This document shows, one piece after another, positions 17,244 to 25,868 of a stretch of 35,675 nucleotides of DNA. The notes beneath the pieces were generated by a model. That model did no database searches. It had not been told where the DNA came from and was given only the letters and a program-made list of their open reading frames with translations. Both the position numbers and the translations under genes were made by a program. How positions within the stretch are numbered: position 1 is the stretch's first letter; the number at the start of each line of letters is the position of its first letter. This stretch comes from Pseudomonadota bacterium (GTDB taxonomy: Bacteria > Pseudomonadota > Gammaproteobacteria > Steroidobacterales > Steroidobacteraceae). The stretch is taken from positions 1 to 35,675 of the forward strand of contig JAEZCR010000117.1 in the NCBI GenBank assembly GCA_023433465.1. The letters are read 5' to 3'.

Positions 17244-19457
17244 ATTAAAGGCAAGCTGACAAAATCGGAGATAGGGGCGCTGATCAGCGCGAGTCACCAC
17301 GAGCCGCGGTCGCTGCTCGGGTATCACGAGTTTCCGCGGGCGGGTGATACGCCGCTGTGCGTGGTACGTGTGCTCGAGCCGGGGGCCGAGTCGGTTGCGG
17401 TGTTCTGGGAGGACGAGGGCGTCGGCAAGGCGACCGAGCTCAAGCGCATCCACGACGCGGGACTCTTCGAAGGCAACATCCGCCATCGCCGGCCGGTGGT
17501 TCCGTACAAGCTGCGCATCCGCTTCCAGGGCGGTCACGAGGTCGTCAAACACGACGCGTATTTCTTCTCGCACGAGCTCACCGACTTCGACCTCTATCTA
17601 TTCGGCGAAGGCCGGCACTACAGCCTCTACAACAAGTTCGGCGCGCACCTGCGCGTGCGCGACGGCGTCGCGGGCACGCACTTCGCGGTCTGGGCGCCGA
17701 ATGCCAAGCGCGTGAGCGTGGTCGGCGACTTCAATCTCTGGGACGGCCGCAAACACGCGATGCAGGCGCGCGGCAGCTCGGGTGTGTGGGAGCTGTTCGT
17801 ACCCGGCATCGGCGAGGGCGCGACCTACAAGTACGAGATCCGCACGCGCCGCGACAACATCCTGCTCAAGTCCGACCCGTACGGCTTCTTCATGCAGAAG
17901 CGGCCGGAGACGGCTTCGATCGTGGCGTCGATCGACGGCTACGAGTGGGGCGACGCCCCCTGGATGAACGCACGTCCCAACACCGACTGGCGCCGCACCG
18001 CGATCAACATCTACGAAGTGCAGCTCGGTAGCTGGAAACACGCCTGGGATCGCAAGCCGCCGTTCTACACCTGGCAGGAAGCCGTCGAGCAGCTCATTCC
18101 CTACGTCGTCGACATGGGCTACACGCACATCGAGCTGATGGGCGTGGCCGAGCACCCGTTCGACGGTAGTTGGGGCTACCAGGTCGTCGGCTACTACGCG
18201 CCCACCTCGCGTTACGGATCGCCGAAGGACTTCATGTACTTCGTCGACAAATGCCATCAGGCCGGCATCGGCGTCATCCTCGACTGGGTGCCCGCGCACT
18301 TCCCGAAGGATTCCCACGGTCTCGCCGAATTCGACGGCTCCGCGCTGTACGAGCACGAGGACCGGCGCCTCGGCGAACACATGGACTGGGGCACGAAGAT
18401 CTTTAACTACGGCCGCCACGAGGTGAAGAACTTCCTCGTCGCGAACGCATTGTACTGGCTCGAGCGTTACCACATCGACGGCCTGCGCGTGGACGCGGTC
18501 GCCTCGATGCTCTATCTCGACTACAGCCGCAAGGAAGGCGAGTGGGTGCCTAACCAGTACGGCGGCCGCGAGAACCTCGCCGCGCTCGCGTTCCTGCGCG
18601 AATTCAACACCGTCGCGCACGGCAACCATCCCGGCGTGCTGACGATCGCCGAGGAATCCACCGCGTTCCCCGGCGTCTCGCGTCCCGTCCACCTCGGCGG
18701 CGTCGGCTTCAGCTTCAAATGGAACATGGGCTGGATGAACGACACCTTGCATTATTTCGAGAAGGATCCTGTCTACCGCCGCCACGAACACAACAAGATC
18801 ACGTTCTCGTTCATGTACGCGTGGAGCGAGAACTTCGTGCTGCCGATCTCCCACGACGAAGTCGTGCACGGCAAGCGTTCGCTGCTCGACAAGATGCCGG
18901 GCGACGAGTGGCAGAAGCGGGCCAACTACCGCCTGTTCATGTCGTACATGACCGCGCACCCTGGCAAGAAGCTCATGTTCATGGGGTCGGAATTCGGCCA
19001 GTGGCACGAATGGCGCGATCACGAACAGCTCGATTGGGGTCTGCTCGCGAAGCCCGAGCACCGCGGTCTCGCGGATCTCAACCGTGAGCTCGCGGCGCTG
19101 TATCGCCGCCTGCCGCAGTTCCACGCCAGCGACTGCGACGCGGGCGGCTTCCGCTGGAGCGACCTGCACAACGCGGACGAGAGCGTGTTCGCGTTCCTGC
19201 GGCAGGAGCACGGCTTCGCGCCCGTCCTCTGCGTGTTCAACGCCACGCCGGTGCCGCGAGCCGACTACTGGCTGGGCGTGCCCGACCTCGGCCGCTACGA
19301 AGTGATCTTCGATTCGGACTTTCCGGGCTTCGGCGGCTCGGGCTTCGCGGGCACCGGCACTTACGACGCCTTCCAGCACGAAGTGCACGGCTTCCCGTAC
19401 GCGATCCGCGTGCGCCTGCCGCCGCTGGCCGCGCTCTATCTCAAGCGGAGCGGTTGA
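17244..19457 (+). CDS. glgB: 1,4-alpha-glucan branching enzyme, apparent ATT start
   Basis: This GH13 (CBM48-containing) enzyme makes alpha-1,6 branches in glycogen. From ATT 17244 the protein is 737 residues, the usual length. The N-terminal module (ALISASHHEPRSLLGYHEF) is followed by the CBM48 domain (GTHFAVWAPNAKRVSVVGDF) and the barrel: YTHIELMGVAEHPFDGSWGY, nucleophile Asp in DGLRVDAVASMLYLDY, acid/base Glu in LTIAEESTAFPG and LPISHDEVVHGK. The start is odd: between the in-frame stop at 17205 and the first GTG at 17361 there is no ATG, GTG or TTG, yet the conserved N-terminus lies there. ATT at 17244 has AAGGAA six bases upstream. The GTG would lose 39 residues. The stop overlaps the glgX ATG (TGATG). 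Confidence 0.9.
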   Translation: MKGKLTKSEIGALISASHHEPRSLLGYHEFPRAGDTPLCVVRVLEPGAESVAVFWEDEGVGKATELKRIHDAGLFEGNIRHRRPVVPYKLRIRFQGGHEVVKHDAYFFSHELTDFDLYLFGEGRHYSLYNKFGAHLRVRDGVAGTHFAVWAPNAKRVSVVGDFNLWDGRKHAMQARGSSGVWELFVPGIGEGATYKYEIRTRRDNILLKSDPYGFFMQKRPETASIVASIDGYEWGDAPWMNARPNTDWRRTAINIYEVQLGSWKHAWDRKPPFYTWQEAVEQLIPYVVDMGYTHIELMGVAEHPFDGSWGYQVVGYYAPTSRYGSPKDFMYFVDKCHQAGIGVILDWVPAHFPKDSHGLAEFDGSALYEHEDRRLGEHMDWGTKIFNYGRHEVKNFLVANALYWLERYHIDGLRVDAVASMLYLDYSRKEGEWVPNQYGGRENLAALAFLREFNTVAHGNHPGVLTIAEESTAFPGVSRPVHLGGVGFSFKWNMGWMNDTLHYFEKDPVYRRHEHNKITFSFMYAWSENFVLPISHDEVVHGKRSLLDKMPGDEWQKRANYRLFMSYMTAHPGKKLMFMGSEFGQWHEWRDHEQLDWGLLAKPEHRGLADLNRELAALYRRLPQFHASDCDAGGFRWSDLHNADESVFAFLRQEHGFAPVLCVFNATPVPRADYWLGVPDLGRYEVIFDSDFPGFGGSGFAGTGTYDAFQHEVHGFPYAIRVRLPPLAALYLKRSG

Positions 19458-21520
19458 TGAAGGAAGGCTCGCCGGACCGGCTCGGCGCCACCTTTACCGG
19501 CAACGGCGTCAATTTCGCGATCCAGTCGCGCGCCGCGACGCGCGTCGACGTCTGCATCTACGACGCGACGGGCGAGAACGAAACTGCGCGGCTCACGCTG
19601 CCGGGACGCACCGGCGCGATCCATCACGGCTTCGTCGAGCAGGAGCTCGCGCGCGTCGGCACGTTGTACGGCATCCGTGTGCACGGCCCGTACGATCCGC
19701 GCGAAGGGTACCGCTGCAACGCGAACAAACTATTGCTCGATCCCTGGGCGCGCGACATCGTGGGCGAGCCGAAGTGGGACCCGAGCATTCTCGGCTACGA
19801 TCCCGCCGACCCGGAGGGCATCAAGCCCAGCCTCGTCGACAGCGCCGCCGCGATGCCGCGTTGCCGCGTCATCGACGGCGCCTTCGACTGGAATGGCGAC
19901 AAACAACCCGCCGTGCCGTGGCGCGACACGCTGATCTACGAGCTGCACGTGAAGGGGTTCACGCAGAAACACCCGGACGTGCCGCCGGAATGGCGCGGAA
20001 AATACCTCGCGCTGACCGTACCCGCCGTGCTCAATCACCTGAAATCCCTCGGGGTGACCGCGGTCGAGTTGATGCCCATCCACGCGATGATGAGCGAAGG
20101 ATTCCTGACCGAGCGCGGACTGACCAACTACTGGGGTTACAACTCCATGGGGTGGTTCGCCCCCACGCGCCGTTACGCCGTGAAGGACCCGGTGGTCGAG
20201 CTCAAGCAGGCGGTCAAGGCGTTGCACGCCGCGGGCATGGAGGTGATCCTCGACGTCGTCTACAACCACACCGCCGAAGGCAACGAACTCGGGCCGACGC
20301 TCTCGTACAAGGCCATCGACAACCGGGCTTACTACTTTCATCGGGCGGCCGACCGTCGTTTCTACGACGACGTCACGGGCTGCGGCAACACGGTGGCCTG
20401 CGATCACCCGATCGTGCAGGCCGACATCCTCGCGTCGCTGCGGTACTTCGTGGAGGAGTATCGTGTCGATGGATTCCGCTTCGACCTCGCCACCGTGCTC
20501 GGCCGCGATCGTTCCGGATACAGCGCGAACGCCGCGTTCTTCGCGGCATTACACGCCGATCCGGCGCTGACCTACGTGAAGCTCATCGCCGAGCCCTGGG
20601 ACGTGGGCTTCGGCGGCTATCAACTCGGCAACTTTCCGCCCGGCTGGTCGGAGTGGAACGACCGCTACCGCGACACGATGCGCGCGTTCTGGCACGGCGG
20701 GCGCAGGATGTTAGGGGGATTCGCCGAGCGCTTCGCGGGTTCGTCAGACCTGTTCCGCCGTCATGGCCGCAAGCCCACCGCGAGCGTCAATTTCGTCGCC
20801 GCGCACGATGGATTCACGCTGCGCGACACGGTCTCGTACAACGAGCGCCACAACGAGGCGAACCTCGAGAACAATCGCGACGGGCACTCTCACAATCAGA
20901 GCTGGAACTGCGGCGTCGAAGGTCCGACCGACGATCCGCACATCGTCGCGCTGCGCCGCCGGCAGGTGCGCAACATGCTGACGACGTTGTTCTTCTCGCA
21001 AGGCGTTCCGATGCTGCTCGCGGGTGACGAGTTATATCGCACGCAGCACGGCAACAACAACGCGTACTGCCAGGACAACGACATGAGCTGGGTGGATTGG
21101 GCTGGCCTCAAGGACGACGACGGCTTGCTGCAGTTCGTGCGCGGGCTCGCGAGCATCAGGCGCGAGCATCCCGAGCTGCGCCGCGAGACGTTCCTCAAGG
21201 GCGCGATCCGCGCGAGCCACCGGGACATCTCATGGTGGCATCCGGACGGCCACGAGATGGCCGATCACGAATGGAACAACCCGGATCTGCGGCAACTGGC
21301 GATCGGCATCGGCGGCACGGCGGCGGAGCCGCACCTCATGCTGCTGCTGAATCCGACCGAGGCCGAATGCGAGTTCCGCGTGCCCGCCGTGGACGGAGGC
21401 GGATGGGAAGTGATCATCGACACCGCGCATCCGGTCGGCATCGTGCCGGAGCTGCTGCTTCCCGCCGGTCCGGTGAAAGTCGGTCCCTATCAGACATTGG
21501 CGCTGCAACGTGGCAAGTGA
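19457..21520 (+). CDS. glgX: Glycogen debranching enzyme GlgX
   Basis: This GH13 isoamylase-type enzyme hydrolyses alpha-1,6 branches of phosphorylase-trimmed glycogen. The 687-residue protein shows the N-terminal CBM48 module (GATFTGNGVNFAIQSRAATR), YELHVKGFTQ, NYWGYNSMGWFAP, VILDVVYNHTAEGNE, the nucleophile Asp in VDGFRFDLATVLGRD, the acid/base Glu in LIAEPWDVGFGGYQLGNFP and NFVAAHDGFTLRD. The ATG at 19457 shares its A with the glgB stop, showing translational coupling; a TTG three bases earlier is less likely. It overlaps malQ by 11 bases at its end. It works after GlgP and before MalQ in glycogen breakdown. Confidence 0.96.
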   Translation: MKEGSPDRLGATFTGNGVNFAIQSRAATRVDVCIYDATGENETARLTLPGRTGAIHHGFVEQELARVGTLYGIRVHGPYDPREGYRCNANKLLLDPWARDIVGEPKWDPSILGYDPADPEGIKPSLVDSAAAMPRCRVIDGAFDWNGDKQPAVPWRDTLIYELHVKGFTQKHPDVPPEWRGKYLALTVPAVLNHLKSLGVTAVELMPIHAMMSEGFLTERGLTNYWGYNSMGWFAPTRRYAVKDPVVELKQAVKALHAAGMEVILDVVYNHTAEGNELGPTLSYKAIDNRAYYFHRAADRRFYDDVTGCGNTVACDHPIVQADILASLRYFVEEYRVDGFRFDLATVLGRDRSGYSANAAFFAALHADPALTYVKLIAEPWDVGFGGYQLGNFPPGWSEWNDRYRDTMRAFWHGGRRMLGGFAERFAGSSDLFRRHGRKPTASVNFVAAHDGFTLRDTVSYNERHNEANLENNRDGHSHNQSWNCGVEGPTDDPHIVALRRRQVRNMLTTLFFSQGVPMLLAGDELYRTQHGNNNAYCQDNDMSWVDWAGLKDDDGLLQFVRGLASIRREHPELRRETFLKGAIRASHRDISWWHPDGHEMADHEWNNPDLRQLAIGIGGTAAEPHLMLLLNPTEAECEFRVPAVDGGGWEVIIDTAHPVGIVPELLLPAGPVKVGPYQTLALQRGK

Positions 21521-23723
21521 CGCGCTCGGAACACTCGAACCGCTGATTCAGCGCCTCGCTCGGGCGCGCGGGCTCGGCGATGCGTATCACTCGTATCGCG
21601 GCGAGCTCAAACATTTCTCGCTCGCGACGAAGGCGGGCATCCTGCGCGCGATGCATTGCCGGCTCGACGATGCGACGGTGCTCGAAGCCGAGATTCGTGA
21701 CTCGGAAGCCGCGCACCCGATCGGGTTGTTGGGCGACGTCGCCGTGCTGCGCAACGGCGCACGCGCCGCGCGCATCAACACGCCGGCGATCGAACAGAAC
21801 GCGCTGCTGCGCTGGACCGTGCGGCTCGAGAAGGGCGGCGAGGTGACCGGCGAAGTACGCGCGTGGGATCTGCCCGAGCGCGGCTCGCACCAGCAGGACG
21901 GCCGCTGGTACGTCTTGCGCGATCTCTCACTACCCGAGGATCTGCCCACCGGCTATCACAAGCTCGAGCTCGACCTCGAGTTCGCGGGACCCGCGAGCTG
22001 TCCGCTCATCGTCACGCCCGAGAAGTGTTACGAGCCGCCCGAGCTCAAACGTGGTGACAAGCTCTGGGGCGTCGCGGTGCAGCTCTACACGCTGCGCTCG
22101 GATCACAACTGGGGCATCGGCGACTTCAGCGATCTCGCCGAAGTGCTGCGTCTCGCCGCGGAGGCCGGCGCGGGCTTCGTCGGCGTGAGCCCGCTGCATG
22201 CGTTGTTTCCCTCGGATGCGTCGCTGTATTCGCCGTATTCGGCGTCGAGTCGCCACGCGCTGAACGTGATGTTCATCGACGTCGGCGCCGTACTCGAGGT
22301 GCAGAGCTCGGCGCGCGCGCAGGCGCTCATGGGCGACCCGGGTTTTCGGGCGCGGCTGGCCGCGCTGCGCGGCGCGAGCCACGTGGACTATCCCGCGGTC
22401 GCGAGCCTCAAGATGCCGGTGCTCGCGGCGGCCTTCGACCGCTTCAAGACCGAGCATCTGCAGCGCCATACCGCGCGTGCGGCCGCGTGCCGCGCGTTCC
22501 TGCGCGAACGCGGCGAGACGATGCGCCTGCACATCCTGTTCGACGCGATCGACGGTCACCTGCGAAAGAAGCTGGGCACGAGCGCTGGGTGGCACAACTG
22601 GCCGGAGGAATACCGCAATCCTTCGAGCGAAGCGGTGCGCCGTTTCGCCCGGGAACACGCGGACGAGGTCGACTTCCACGGCTACCTGCAGTGGCTGGCA
22701 GCCGAGCAGTTAGGCGCGGTGCGCAAGCTCGCGCGGAACCTGGGCCTCGACATCGGACTCTACGGCGACTACGCCGTGGGTGTGAACGCCTCGGGCTCCG
22801 AGACCTGGTCCGATCAGTCGCTGTACTGCACGGGCGCCGCCATCGGCGCGCCGCCCGATCCGCTCGGCATCGCGGGCCAGGAGTGGGGCATTCCGCCGCA
22901 GGATCCGCGCGCGTTGCGGCGCGCGGGTTACGCGCCCTTCGTCGCGCTGCTGCGCGGCAGCATGCGATATTGCGGCGCGCTGCGCCTCGATCACGTGATG
23001 GCGCTGTTCCGCCAGTGGTGGGTGCCGCGCGGCATGAAATCGGTGGATGGCGGCTACGTACACTATCCACTCGAGGACCTGCTCGGCATCGTCGCGCTCG
23101 AGAGCCAGCGCCAGCAATGCCTCGTGGTCGGCGAGGACCTCGGTGTCGTCCCGGATGAGATCCGGCGCGCGCTGCCGCAGTTCGGCGTCTATCACTACAA
23201 GGTCGTGATGTTCGAGCAGCGCAATGGCGAGTTCGTCGCGCCGGTGTCGTACGTACGTCACGCGCTGGCCACGGTCACGACTCACGATCTGCCGACGCTG
23301 TACGGCTGGTGGAAGGGCCACGACATCGACATCTGGGAGCGGCTCGGCTTCTATCCACAGCCCGAGGACGCCGCGCGCGCCCGGGAGCAGCGGGTACTCG
23401 AGCGCGAACGGCTGCTGCGCGCCCTGCGGCGTGAAAATCTCTGGCCCGAGGATGGCGACGGGGTGCCAGAATATTCCGCCGGGCTCGCGCGTGCGGTGCA
23501 CGTGTTCTTGTGCCGCAGCCGGGCCGCGCTGGTCACCATTCAACTCGAGGACATGATCGGAATGCTCGATCCCGTCAACGTTCCCGGCACGAGTAGTGAG
23601 TACTCGAACTGGACGCGCCGCATGACGGCGAGCGCGCGGGAGATATTCGCGCGAGATGACGTCCGGGAGCTCGCGGCCGCGATGTCCGCGGCACGCAGGG
23701 AACCGGAGATGTTGATCGCATGA
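21510..23723 (+). CDS. malQ: 4-alpha-glucanotransferase (amylomaltase)
   Basis: This GH77 enzyme transfers glucan segments between maltodextrins and releases glucose. The 737-residue protein carries the N-terminal extension typical of proteobacterial MalQ (residues 1 to about 180), then WGVAVQLYTLRSDHNWGIGD, LHALFPSDASLYSPYSASSR, the nucleophile in LRLDHVMALFRQWWVP, the acid/base Glu in VVGEDLGVVPDEIR and TTHDLPTLYGWW. It starts with GTG 21510 inside the glgX 3' end and its stop overlaps the next gene (ATGA), so it is in the same transcript. With GlgP and GlgX it would recycle short maltodextrins, and its glucose product is the substrate of PpgK. Confidence 0.96.
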   Translation: MASDALGTLEPLIQRLARARGLGDAYHSYRGELKHFSLATKAGILRAMHCRLDDATVLEAEIRDSEAAHPIGLLGDVAVLRNGARAARINTPAIEQNALLRWTVRLEKGGEVTGEVRAWDLPERGSHQQDGRWYVLRDLSLPEDLPTGYHKLELDLEFAGPASCPLIVTPEKCYEPPELKRGDKLWGVAVQLYTLRSDHNWGIGDFSDLAEVLRLAAEAGAGFVGVSPLHALFPSDASLYSPYSASSRHALNVMFIDVGAVLEVQSSARAQALMGDPGFRARLAALRGASHVDYPAVASLKMPVLAAAFDRFKTEHLQRHTARAAACRAFLRERGETMRLHILFDAIDGHLRKKLGTSAGWHNWPEEYRNPSSEAVRRFAREHADEVDFHGYLQWLAAEQLGAVRKLARNLGLDIGLYGDYAVGVNASGSETWSDQSLYCTGAAIGAPPDPLGIAGQEWGIPPQDPRALRRAGYAPFVALLRGSMRYCGALRLDHVMALFRQWWVPRGMKSVDGGYVHYPLEDLLGIVALESQRQQCLVVGEDLGVVPDEIRRALPQFGVYHYKVVMFEQRNGEFVAPVSYVRHALATVTTHDLPTLYGWWKGHDIDIWERLGFYPQPEDAARAREQRVLERERLLRALRRENLWPEDGDGVPEYSAGLARAVHVFLCRSRAALVTIQLEDMIGMLDPVNVPGTSSEYSNWTRRMTASAREIFARDDVRELAAAMSAARREPEMLIA

Positions 23724-24499
23724 TTCCCCTGTTGCAGTCGCTCATCTATACCGCGCAGCGCGCCGGTGGCGCGATCATGGCCGTGTATGCGCAGGGGTTT
23801 TCAGTCAAGGAGAAGGCGGATTCGTCGCCGGTCACCATCGCGGACGAAGCCGCGGAGAAGATCATCCTGGAGGATCTCGCGGCCATCGCGCCCGACGTTC
23901 CCGTGGTCGCCGAGGAAGCGGTCGCCGCGGGCAAGGTGCCGGTGATCGCGGACAAGTTCTTTCTCGTCGATCCGCTCGACGGCACGCGCGAATTCGTGAG
24001 CCATCGCGACGAGTTCACCGTCAACGTGGCGTTGATAGAGGCCGGCATGCCGGTGCTGGGTGTCGTCTTCGCGCCGGCGCGACGCGAGCTGTTCTGGGGC
24101 GACGTACGCGCCGGCAGGGCCGGGCGCATCGATGCGGATCCGGACGGCACGATGCCATCGTTCGGCGCGCCGATCCGCGCGCGGGCCGAGCCGGCCGACG
24201 GTCTCGTCGCGGTCGCCTCGCGTTCGCACCGCACGCCCGAGACGGATGCGCTGCTCTCTAACTACCTTGTCAAGGAGTTCCGCTCGATCGGCTCCTCGCT
24301 CAAGTTCTGCCTCGTCGCGGCCGGCGAGGCCGACATCTATCCACGCATCGGCACGACCATGGAGTGGGACACCGCCGCGGGGCAGGCCGTGCTCATGGCC
24401 GCGGGCGGTCGCGTCACGGACCTCGACGGGGCGCCGTTCAAGTACGGCAAGCCGGGTTTCAAGAACGGCAACTTCCTCGCCCGGGGCCGCGCCCTGTGA
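23720..24499 (+). CDS. cysQ: 3'(2'),5'-bisphosphate nucleotidase CysQ
   Basis: This inositol-monophosphatase-family enzyme hydrolyses 3'-phosphoadenosine 5'-phosphate to AMP, clearing a by-product of sulfate assimilation. The 259-residue protein has the metal-binding set: EE (about 65-66), DPLDGTREF (about 84-92, the family signature D-P-L/I-D-G-T) and EWDTAAGQAVLMAAGG near the C-terminus. GSSLKFCLVAAGEADIYPR is also typical of CysQ. It is coupled to malQ by an ATGA overlap. Sulfur metabolism has no obvious tie to glycogen, and the enzyme could act on another phosphorylated substrate. Confidence 0.92.
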   Translation: MIPLLQSLIYTAQRAGGAIMAVYAQGFSVKEKADSSPVTIADEAAEKIILEDLAAIAPDVPVVAEEAVAAGKVPVIADKFFLVDPLDGTREFVSHRDEFTVNVALIEAGMPVLGVVFAPARRELFWGDVRAGRAGRIDADPDGTMPSFGAPIRARAEPADGLVAVASRSHRTPETDALLSNYLVKEFRSIGSSLKFCLVAAGEADIYPRIGTTMEWDTAAGQAVLMAAGGRVTDLDGAPFKYGKPGFKNGNFLARGRAL

Positions 24500-24509
24500 G
24501 CCGGGCCCC

Positions 24510-25400
24510 GTGAACGATACCCGCGCCCGCGGCGCGGACTACGCGCGTCTCGTGGCGGTGCCCGCGATCTGGGGCGGTACCTTCGTGGGCGGCAAGATCG
24601 TCGTGGCTGCGCTCACACCGCTCATGGGTTCCTTCGCGCGGTATGTGATCGCCTGCATCGCGCTGCTGGTCGCGGCGTTCGCGCTCGAAGGCGGTTTGCC
24701 GAAGCTCTCGCGCCGGCAGTGGATGGGCACGTTCGTGCTCGGCCTGTTCGGCGTGTTCGCCTACAACCTGTTCTTCATGGGCGCGCTCGACCGGCTGCCC
24801 GCGAGCCGCGCGGCGCTCATCATCGCGCTGAATCCCGCGATCACGATCGCGATTTCCGCGGTGGCGTTGCGCGAGAGCCTGAGTCCGCGGCGCTGGTTCG
24901 GCGTCGCCATCGCATTGCTGGGGGTCGCCATCGTCGTTTCGCGCGGCGACCTGACGAGCCTCGCGCATGGCAGCCTCGGTCTCGGCGAGCTGCTGATGTT
25001 CGGCGCGGTGACCTCCTGGGCGTTGTACACGGTGGTCGGCCGCAAGGTGCTCGGCGGTTTGTCGCCGCTCGCCGCGACCAATTACGCCGCGTTGTGGGGC
25101 ACGCTGATGTTGGGCGCGATCTCGGCGCCGCAGTTCGCGACGTTGTCGGCGGACCAGTTCGACTGGCGCGTGAACGTCTCGCTGCTCTATCTCGGCATCT
25201 GCGGCACGGCGCTGGCCTTCGTGTGGTACTACATGTCGGTCAAGCGCATCGGCGCCGGCCCGACCAGCATCTTCAACAATCTGGTGCCCGTGTTCGGCGT
25301 CGCGATCAGCGTGTTGTTGCTGGGCGAGCAGTTGCTGGTCTCGATGCTGGTCGGCGGAGCGGTTACGATTGCCGGCGTCATGATGGTGTCGAAAGCCTAG
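24510..25400 (+). CDS. EamA/DMT-family transporter
   Basis: This inner-membrane exporter of the drug/metabolite transporter superfamily would have 296 residues and ten predicted membrane helices in two EamA repeats. The first repeat begins VPAIWGGTFVGGKIVVAALT, includes NLFFMGALDRLPASRAALII and ends ALLGVAIVVSRGD. The second spans LGELLMFGAVTSWALYTVVG to TIAGVMMVSKA and contains YYMSVKRIGAGPTSIFNNLV. The GTG at 24510, ten bases after cysQ, is the best start; the same frame stays open back to 24060, but that part is antisense to nothing and simply overlaps cysQ. The substrate is unknown. It is in the glg operon by spacing. Confidence 0.9.
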   Translation: MNDTRARGADYARLVAVPAIWGGTFVGGKIVVAALTPLMGSFARYVIACIALLVAAFALEGGLPKLSRRQWMGTFVLGLFGVFAYNLFFMGALDRLPASRAALIIALNPAITIAISAVALRESLSPRRWFGVAIALLGVAIVVSRGDLTSLAHGSLGLGELLMFGAVTSWALYTVVGRKVLGGLSPLAATNYAALWGTLMLGAISAPQFATLSADQFDWRVNVSLLYLGICGTALAFVWYYMSVKRIGAGPTSIFNNLVPVFGVAISVLLLGEQLLVSMLVGGAVTIAGVMMVSKA

Positions 25401-25407
25401 GAGGCGC

Positions 25408-25776
25408 ATGTCCGTTCTGACCATCACGCCGCAGCTGCGCACGACGAATCTGGACAGCAGCATCCGCTTCTACACGGAGAAGGTGGGGCTCGAGCTCGAG
25501 TTCCGCCACTCGGATTTCTACGCGGGTATCCGCTCGGATGACGGCGCGTTTCACCTAAAGCGGGTCGACGCGACGGATCCGTCGGTACCCTTCGTCAGGG
25601 ATGGAGGGCACCTGCATCTCTATCTACGCGTGGGCGATGTCGATGCGTTCGCGGAGCGCCTGCGCGCGGCGGGTGTCGAGCTGATCCAGCAGCCCTGCAA
25701 CACCGACTGGCAGACGCGCGAGCTCGTGTTCGAAGACGACCAGGGGCACACGATCTACGCCGGCATGAGGTTGTGA
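25408..25776 (+). CDS. VOC-family (glyoxalase/bleomycin-resistance fold) protein
   Basis: This 122-residue protein has two beta-alpha-beta-beta-beta modules of the vicinal oxygen chelate fold. The first (TPQLRTTNLDSSIRFYTEKV, then GLELEFRHSDFYAGIR) and second (HLHLYLRVGDVDAFAERLRA, then ELVFEDDQGHTIYAGM) modules supply possible metal ligands (H617-like HLHLYLR, E/D near the C-terminus). Small stand-alone members include glyoxalases, resistance proteins and dioxygenase-like enzymes; the activity cannot be told. It has a clear GGAGG ribosome-binding site directly after the transporter stop, and its stop overlaps the start of a broken GNAT gene (GTGA). Confidence 0.85.
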   Translation: MSVLTITPQLRTTNLDSSIRFYTEKVGLELEFRHSDFYAGIRSDDGAFHLKRVDATDPSVPFVRDGGHLHLYLRVGDVDAFAERLRAAGVELIQQPCNTDWQTRELVFEDDQGHTIYAGMRL

Positions 25777-25868
25777 ACGTCCGCGAGATCGCGCCGGGCG
25801 AGATCGAGCCGCTGGTGCAGATCTGGCTGCGGTCCGTGCGCGCGACGCAACCTTCGCGATGTCGAACC
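25773..25868 (+). pseudogene. GNAT acetyltransferase remnant (N-terminal piece only)
   Basis: A GTG start overlapping the VOC stop opens a frame whose first 27 residues (VNVREIAPGEIEPLVQIWLR, then SVRATQ) look like the start of a GNAT acetyltransferase, where a typical text would continue RATHxFL. Similarity stops abruptly near 25853, just before a REP-like repeat at 25871. Although the frame stays open to 26078, the later part is antisense to the next gene. This is best read as a truncated, last gene of the glg operon. Confidence 0.6.

Noticed and set aside
24060..24509. EamA transporter with a 150-residue N-terminal extension
   Set aside because: The extension lies wholly over cysQ in another frame and has shadow-like Arg/Ser composition; GTG 24510 gives a normal-length transporter.
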